64,000 nt of DNA from Branchiostoma floridae (taxonomy: Eukaryota; Chordata; Leptocardii; Amphioxiformes; Branchiostomatidae). A model generated the notes under the pieces. It searched no databases, was not told the origin of the DNA, and was given only the letters and a program-made list of their open reading frames with translations. Below, piece by piece: positions 57,101-64,000 of the stretch (the stretch's first letter is position 1; every line of letters begins with the position of its first letter). The stretch is taken from contig NC_049985.1 in NCBI RefSeq assembly GCF_000003815.2, positions 5,714,929-5,778,928 on the forward strand, written 5' to 3'. Position numbers and translations under genes: made by a program.

Positions 57101-60100
57101 AAAGTTTTATTGTGTTATGATGATGTTGTGATGATTTCCAGAACCCACCGAGCTATAACGATGTCCTGAAAGAGATCCACCAAGAGTCTCCCCAGACGGC
57201 GCTTCTAATGGCAGAACTGGGTCCCAACTTCACCATGGCACCAGCGCCCCAACCCCAACCCCCCCGCCCCGTCACCTGGTCATCATTCCCCCCAGAGGAA
57301 ACCACTCAAACCGGCTGGGCAAGTTTTGACGACAGCACGGTTCCCAAACGTTCCGATCCACCCTCGGTCCCGCCGCCACCCCTTCCGTCCAGCAGGCCCA
57401 GAAAAGCGTACAAACACCCGGGAAAGACGTCGGCGGACTCGTCTCGAAGCGGATCCCCTGCCAATGAGTTAGAGAATGTTGAGAATGCGAAACCGCCCGT
57501 CCCGATGCAAAGGCCTCTGTCTCTGGACAGCACGTCTTCGGAGTCGAGTTCTGGGAAGGTCCCGCCCCCGGTTCCGTCTACCAGGCCTCAGAAGAGAGCC
57601 AGTGTCAGCAGCATCAGTAGTGCAGGGTCGGAGGTGTTGAGCTATGGGTTACCTGATGTCATACCGAAGGGTGGGAATGACGAGGAGACATCGGGAGGTG
57701 GGACAGAACAGAAGAAGGCTGTTCCTGGCACGAAGAAAAAGGCACCGCCAAGGGTTAGTGTCCTTATACATGTAGTTATGGTGTTGTGATTATTTGTTTG
57801 TGCACAGGTGCGTGTGCATGTGTGTTTGGTAAATAGAGTACTATTGTTGGTGTACACTTATACTATTTGCATCTGAATTTCTGCATGCTACTTGCTTACA
57901 TGGTCAGAGAATGACAGTTCACTTTCTAGACATAATGTAGTTAGTTCACATTCTTGAACTGTTCTGTCTTGATTAGAAAAAAAAGCCTTTCATCTGTGAT
58001 CAAGTCTGTATAACCAAACTTCCATATTCAAGTGTGTGTACTGTACAAGCATGTCTCATCCATGCATTCATACATGTGAGAATGTAATGTGTATTGCCTG
58101 TATGATCTTTATCTATCTTCACTAACAGCCCGCCTCTGGGCCTAGTCTGAGGAGAATGGGCTCTAATGCATCCCAAACCTCCAAACCAAGCATGGTGCGC
58201 GCTTCTTCTGTGGTGAGTTCTCTTGGAGCTTTGGGTCTTTTTACTGCCACAAACATATTTTCTGCATTTTCAGTCTTTGAAACATATATATTTTCTGCAA
58301 ATGGATTGCTTTTTGGGTACTTGTAAATCAACACATTTTGTGATCTGCACTTTTACAACTTTTCTCCCACTTTTTTATGTTTTGTTCATCTTCTATATCC
58401 TGTAATTCTTTTGCAAAAACAGCAGTTTTTAGTTTTGATGTTTCGACCGACCATTCTAAGTCCCCTAGTACATTATAAACATTGTACTTTCTCTTTTCTT
58501 ACCGCACATTTTCTGTGATAAATGTTACCTTTCCTCTCTGGAAGTTAGAATTCAAGAAAAACTTAAAGCTTTCATCCATTCATCCGACAAAACATTTGTT
58601 ACCAGTCATGCCATGATACAATGTACATGTTTGTCCAGATTTGTGCTAATTGTAGCAGTTGGAGTTATACTTGTTCTGTAACCTTTGATTTTAATAAGAC
58701 ATTATTTGTAATATGATGAAGTGTGTTATGTTTTTAGTATTTTGCATACTTTTGTACACATGTGATTTCTAGGCCAGATGTGAATCTTCATACAATAATT
58801 ATGTATTTTCATTCAAGACACTACATAAAAAAACTTGATATTCAGATATTTTGGGTTCATTTGATTATTATTGATACAGGAGAGTTCCAGCAGTGTTTCC
58901 TCTGGTAGGCCAGACAGCACGGGTGGTTCTGAGTGGAAGGCACCTCCACTCCCCAAGCGGCCTGGGCCCGGGCACCCCCTCTTCCACTATCTGGTAAGGG
59001 TTAAAGACATACTGTCCAGTGTATGATTGAAAATTGATGTGTTGATAGAATTCATACTGAAGTAGGATAAAATTTTGACTGTACTGCTCCAGTATTCTAC
59101 AGGATCCACTGTGACTGCTTCTATGACATTACTCCATTCAAGTAGGACACCGAGTTGCTGTAAAACAGTGTCATCATAAAAGTGGTCTATTTGCTAATTT
59201 CTTGAGAAAGACAGTCAAAAATTTGTCCACAGTCCATGTTTTTGTTGTGTATGTGGTTTAATGAACATAGAAATCCAAAAATTTGATGGGTATACAGCCA
59301 TTCTCTCAATGGCTGCTAATTACCATGTTATCATAGGTTGAACATCTGTCATGGACAGTAAGTAGGACTAATTATATAATATGGAAGGTTGCATCTTGTG
59401 CCATTGTCTTGTTTACTTCTTATACTACAGATGTCATGGGGAGAGGAAGGCACTTATGGTCCAGAAGAAGACAATGTATGCTAATTAATCTGTTCTTACA
59501 GAAGCTGTGGTGGCTGGTGTACATGAATGGTGTTGGTCCTTCCAATGTTTCTTGAATGTTCTTGTGGTGTGGGTGGATTGTATTCATTTCTATAAAGTCA
59601 GGCACAAGAAAAATATCAGTGCTTTTGTGATATGGTGTATTGAAGCTAATCTCCAATCCATGTTTGGGTAGAAGATAGTAAAATTTTCTGACAGCAAGGC
59701 TTTTACCAGAGTTGAGAGACTCTCAGAGAAGCCAGTCAACAACAAAAAAAAAACAATACAATCTACAACCCAAACATCTGCTTGGAGATTGATATCATAG
59801 CAACTCAGTTGACTTGTACAATTACCAGAATTGTGCTCTCATGTAGCACTTTCTTGCAATTGAATCAGTCAGAAGTATTTGTTGAAAAGGCCTTTTGTAT
59901 AAAACTATCTCTAGTGTCTTCATTGCAGCATCACAATAATCTCCTCAACATTGCTGTTACTAACACCCCTCGGAAATAGTGGTTGCACCCTGCATGGTGG
60001 GCATTAACCTGCTGAAGTCACCTTTTGACACCAAATAAGGACTGATTACATCATTAAGCAGGAGGGGGAAGGGTAAATAACAATGGTAGGAGAGATACAA

Positions 60101-61535
60101 GTAGTGAATGTTAGTTTTAAACCACCCTATGTTTCCTCAGGCCTGTGATGCACATGGGATTGCACAGTTTGACTATGAAGCTGCTCAAGAGGATGAAATT
60201 TCTTTCAAAGTAAGTACAGTTTTCAAGCTACCGGTACTGTAAATTCATTTATTTTTGTGGGGAATTAATTTCAGAGTAAGAGGAGGAACAATGTTTTCAG
60301 ATTGTTTCAAGTTTGCAGTTGGAACAATTTTATCATACGTGTAGAGTAGTAATACAATGGAAATGCATGTCTGCTGTGTCATGATTTCACTGTTAAGAGG
60401 GCACAGGAAAAAGCTGTGGAAATAGAATCCCTGCAAACACTGTATATTTACAGTAGTCTGCAAACATGATGTCAAGTAGAATCTTAAAGCTTAGTAAGTA
60501 AATGATACAATTGCTATGTTCCTTGTCCAATTTTCTTGCTCTGCAATCTTATTTTCCGTCACTTTCTATCTCAATCTTTATCGTATATTTTCCAGGCTGG
60601 AGATGCTATCCTCCTGATAGAGAGAGTGAATGCTGATTGGCTGTTAGGAAGAGTGGGGAGCAACAAGGGCCTTTGTCCTCAGAGCTTCATCAAGGTCGTC
60701 ATACCACTACCAGGGGATGACCAGGTACTACATTTGTATTCTCTATGTTAATCACTATCTGTAAAAAAAGTGTCACTTTGCTTGACCTCTATTGTACTGG
60801 TACTAAGCTAATGTGATGCAAAGGTTAGTAAAGGCACTCGTCGGTCTCACAGGACCATGAGTAGTACTACGTATAAATTCTACACAATGTACTTATTGTT
60901 TGTTTTTACATGTCGATCGTCTGTGTTCTAACCAACAATTGGCAGTCAAAGACTAAAACTGAGGATTGAATTGCATAAATCTGCATTTCAGGGGCCAACA
61001 CCCCTACCATCCTCTCACAACATGCCCAGTGTTTGTACAGCAACCTCCCTAGCCTTGTATACCAGGCTTTTATTAGCCCTTCTACATTTTCTAGCTGTGT
61101 TAGTGCTGACCAGCTCAGCTGTCACCAACCAATCGCATTGATACTATGGTTAAGAGGCCTGATTGACTGATGTCAGGCCAGTGCTAATTCAACAAGAAGA
61201 TAGATTAAAGGCAGATACATTTTGTACATGTAGGTCAGGGCCACTGCTTGACCTACATTTACGCAAGTTGTAGGCCTTGCATGAGAAAATAACCCTACAG
61301 GTTCGTTGAAGACCTGTGAACCACCATGTATACAACTTACAGCATATATTGATAGTGGTGTACAGTGGAGATCACTGCACCAGTTGTGATTTCCCTGTTG
61401 GCAGCCATAGATTGAATCATCCATTGATGAAACATTGTTGGACTGTAAACCTTCCATAATATTTCCTTCAGGACGGCACACCAGCGGCTCCAGGCAGCGG
61501 CCCCAGGGCTGTCGCTCTCTATGATTTTGAACCAG
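51143..61535 (+). CDS. SH3D19: SH3 domain-containing protein 19-like adaptor (EVE-1/EBP), N-terminal part and first SH3 domains
   Basis: Cytoplasmic adaptor whose vertebrate relative binds ADAM proteases and endocytic partners through SH3 domains. Thirteen exons: 51143-51215, 52503-52569, 52780-52817, 53178-53259, 53781-53998, 55398-55486, 57142-57753, 58129-58212, 58880-58993, 59431-59475, 60141-60209, 60596-60724, 61472-61535. All are GT-AG with matching phases, giving 561 residues before the window edge. Residues 15-21 KPTVIRR match a motif of the family. Residues about 134-150 (SAPPPKPPPPTRPPPP) and 190-393 are proline- and serine-rich ligand regions. GPGHPLFHYL (450-459) matches the family's PGHPLY segment. 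The first SH3 is 475-540 (IAQFDYEA, EDEISFKAGD, NADWLLGRVG, GLCPQSFIKV); a second starts at ALYDFEP. Remaining SH3 domains lie off the right edge. Confidence 0.8.
54042..54100. repeat. Partial TACTGTAAA-family remnant
   Basis: TACTGTAAATCTTGAAACAT followed by TTGCGGTGGTTTGATTTTTA resembles the left end of the element at 33915. The mirrored end was not found. SH3D19 intron 5. Confidence 0.4.
55695..55917 (+). pseudogene. Degenerate partial duplicate of SH3D19 intron 6 end and exon 7 start
   Basis: The sequence from CAGTATAGATTGCTGTCAAG (55700) through TGAAAAATGCAT, AAAATCCATCTACA and GATGATTTCCAG parallels 57019-57141. It ends in AGCTATGACTATATCCTGAA (55893-55912), which matches 16 of 20 bases of true exon 7 (57151-57170). 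A donor-like GTAACG follows. Reading it in the normal phase gives a stop codon (AAG CTA TGA). TGCTGTGATGATTTCCAG itself occurs twice here. Confidence 0.7.
55918..57006. mobile_element. 1.1 kb TIR element between the two exon-7 copies
   Basis: The left boundary GTAACGGGGGGGATCCAATG and the reverse complement of the right boundary (TTAACGGGAGGGGTCCAAAG), each continuing into GTCCGGTA, agree at 23 of 26 bases from TAAC onward. The right flank reads TTAA and the left GTAA, compatible with a decayed TTAA target as used by piggyBac-type elements. The right end carries a direct repeat of CTACCGGACTTTGGACCC. No transposase ORF is present. The superfamily is inferred only. Confidence 0.6.
59476..60140. 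other. SH3D19 intron 10, non-coding
   Basis: No exon or defined repeat. The other SH3D19 introns over 300 bases (51216-52502, 53260-53780, 53999-55397, 57754-58128, 58213-58879, 58994-59430, 60210-60595 and 60725-61471) likewise show no further gene, apart from the elements listed separately. Confidence 0.5.
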
Positions 61536-61572
61536 GTCAGTGACCTTTCCTCTGACTGTTCCTTCTTCATTA

Positions 61573-64000
61573 TATTTCAGCCATACATAGTATGGTGAAA
61601 TATAGTGTATTCGTAATGTTTCTTTCTTTCTTTCTTTCTTTCTCCTGTCAAATCTTCAAAGTGATTCATCTCCGCCGTTCCTGGACCGAATGACATGAAA
61701 TTTGGCACAGGGCTAGAATGGGCCAATACCTTGATGCTTTTTTCTCAGTTTTTTTATATCTGCCTCTAAAAGGATTTTATTGAGATTTTTGGGTCAATTT
61801 TAGACCAAAACTGTATATTTGGGCCCCTGTACCCTGGTATTACAACCAAATGAGCTGAAATTTGACAGAGATGTGCCTTGATAATGCTCCCATATAAATT
61901 CGATAACACTTTTGGTGTAAAGTACAACAAAATGCTTATTTTTGCGATTTTTTGACCAATTTTTGACCAAAAAAGGACACTTTTGGCCCCTGTACCCTGG
62001 TATTACAACCAAATGAGCTGAAATTTGACAGAGATGTGCCTTGATAATGCCCCCATATAAATTCAATAACACTTTTGGTGTACAGCACAACAAAATGCTT
62101 ATTTTTGCGATTTTTTGACCAATTTTTTTACCAAAAAAGGACACTTTGGGCTCCTGTACCTTGGTATTGCAACCGAATGAGCTGAAATTTGACACAGATG
62201 TGCCTTGATAATCCCTTCATATAAATTCAATAACACTTTTGGTGTACAACGCAACAAAATGCTTATTTTTGCGATTTTTGGCCAATTTTTGACCAAAAAA
62301 GGACACTTTGGGCTCCTGTACCCTGGTATTACAATCAAATGACCTGAAATTTGGTATAGATAGGCATTAGATACTTGGTAACATGATTCAAGTAAAATTT
62401 TTTGACATAAACAACTTTAAAATGACTAATTTTGGCACTTTTCTGAGGGGAAATTTGTTTTCTTTTGGCCTCCTGACGTGACCTTCCGTGACCCCGCACA
62501 AAGCCACACCTGTGCGCGTCAGCCGGAGAGTTAATTGAATCAAAGACCTAGCCAATCAGCGAAGAGGAGGCCAAAGGCTAATTAATATTCATAAGCGGGG
62601 CCTCATGATCCCGTATATAGCAGTGTTCCCGCCAGGGGGAGCGAAGCCCGCCTAAGGCTCTCGCATTTTAGACTATTCAGAAGGCTTTATATTGTATCAG
62701 TTCTTAGGGGCATATCTATGATAATCGCAGCAGTCACTTAACTTCTCTTCAGGAGTTTAGTGTAACACTATTTCAGGTCAAACCGTCAAAGGCAACTAAA
62801 AACAAACTTTAACGTTACTGAGTTCAACAGTACTTATAACTTGTTATCCGAAGTTGAAACGCTAGCGATGGTATTTTCGCTGCGCTGTTAGCTCCGTGCG
62901 ACTGTTGTTGACGGTCTTATAACGGCATCTTTTGCACCCCTGTACCCTGGTATGAGTAACATTTGGTATAGATAGGCATAAGACAGTTGCTAAAATGATC
63001 CAAGTAAAATTTTTGGCATAAAGTACTGTAAAAGGCTTAATTACAACACTTTTTAGGGGAAATTGGTTTTCTTTCGTTCTCCATGCCATGACCTTTCGGA
63101 CGTTCACCCCACAGAGCCGACATCTGCACCTGCGTCTAGCTGGCAGGAAGAGTTAATTCAATTAATGGTTCAGCCAATCAGCGAAGAGGAAAGCGAAGGC
63201 TAATTAATATTCATAAGCGGGACCACACAATACGTTAACTTGAAGACTCAAGCCGTACAGACTTCTCGCCAGGATTTTTTCAAAGCGTCGGACAGGGGTC
63301 CGGGGGCCGCCGAATGTCCCTGGCGGGGTCCAGGGGCAGGGCCACTGTGGGGGGGACCCAGGTGGGCGAAGCCCCCCCGGAAGCTCTTGCATTTTAGACT
63401 ATTGAGAAGGCTTCTTTTATAAGTTTTTTAGGGCCATATCAACGATAATCGTAGCAGTCACTTACTTCTCTTCAGCAATTTGACTTTAAAATATTTCGGG
63501 TCAAAGCTTCAAAGACAACTAAAACCTCATAAACAACAAACTTTACTTAGCTCAACAGTATACAAAAATATTGTACGGGTTGCCATCCTTAGTTAAAGCG
63601 GTTATTTATAGCGCTAGTATCTTCGCTGCGCCGTTAGCCGCCGTGCGACTTTTGTTGACGGTCTGATGTCCCTACGTCGCCGCCTCGCTGATATTCCCAC
63701 GGACATGTTTCAAGAAAAATACCCAGCAAAAAACGCTGTTCTGCGTCAAATTCTATTCTATAAAACATGTGGGACTCAGTGTTACAGTCTAAATATTTTG
63801 TAGAAGCACCGCTGTAGGAAAGAAGGTCCAAGCAATGTAAAACATCACGTAGCATGAAGTTCGCTGTCAACTGGCACACAGCACATGACTGTTTGAAACT
63901 CTAAGTCTAATCAACAGCCGTGTTTGATTGATAGCCGGCGGTCCTTTGATGAAGTCGGCGAAAGGTGCGTTAGTTAGAAAATCTGCGTTTAGTTTTGATA
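61573..64000 (-). repeat. 2.4 kb composite repeat, right copy, inverted and cut by the window edge
   Basis: Reverse complement of 11706-14146, collinear throughout: terminal near-palindrome (ATATTTCAGCCATACATAGT, 61573-61592), TTTC microsatellite, tandem units with GGCCCCTGTACCCTGG-type anchors about 163 bases apart (61820-62330), blocks with AGCCAATCAGCGAAGAGG, the GC-rich motif near 63340, then sequence equal to the left copy's first base (11706) at position 64000. It begins 38 bases after the SH3D19 exon 13 donor, so it is an intronic insertion. Confidence 0.85.

Noticed and set aside
57306-57533. Antisense ORF over SH3D19 exon 7
   Set aside because: Reverse reading of a proline-rich coding exon, without its own support.

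Overview
This is eukaryotic nuclear DNA from an animal. Genes are split by GT-AG introns, repeats fill most introns and intergenic space, and there are two assembly gaps (510 N at 5183-5692, 100 N at 46047-46146). Gene content (PHKA, UQCRQ, a TMEM272-like protein, a TLCD4-like protein, SH3D19), short introns, frequent ACATGTACATGT strings and abundant hairpin MITEs suggest an invertebrate deuterostome, most likely a cephalochordate (amphioxus). The species call is inference; the gene calls rest on reading conserved exons with matching splice sites and phases.

Layout: 675-7960 (-) holds the first part of the phosphorylase kinase alpha regulatory subunit gene, which continues off the left edge. 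9410-10151 (+) is a complete two-exon UQCRQ gene (ubiquinol-cytochrome c reductase subunit 8), head-to-head with PHKA. 10.2-28.8 kb is gene-poor: a composite repeat block with arrays of about 163 bp period (11.7-17.4 kb), hairpin elements, a three-copy tandem repeat, a GA-rich tract, and two small secretory-like ORFs of doubtful reality. 28977-37455 (+) is a TMEM272-like four-pass membrane protein whose first exon is provisional. 39942-48372 (-) is a complete seven-exon TLC-domain (TLCD4-like) gene, tail-to-tail with the former. 51143-61535 (+) is the first thirteen coding exons of an SH3D19-like adaptor, head-to-head with the TLC gene and running off the right edge.

The genes are ordinary neighbours with unrelated jobs (glycogen breakdown control, respiratory complex III, membrane proteins, endocytic or cytoskeletal adaptor); nothing indicates a shared pathway. 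The distinctive content is the repeats: a 1.1 kb element with nearly perfect terminal inverted repeats (TIRs) and a nested 5S-derived SINE, three copies of one MITE with 8 bp target duplications (one spanning the second gap), a 2.4 kb repeat present in opposite orientations at 11.7 kb and at the right edge, several hairpin elements, and a partial duplication of an SH3D19 exon start followed by a TIR element. I did not find a convincing new multi-gene system.
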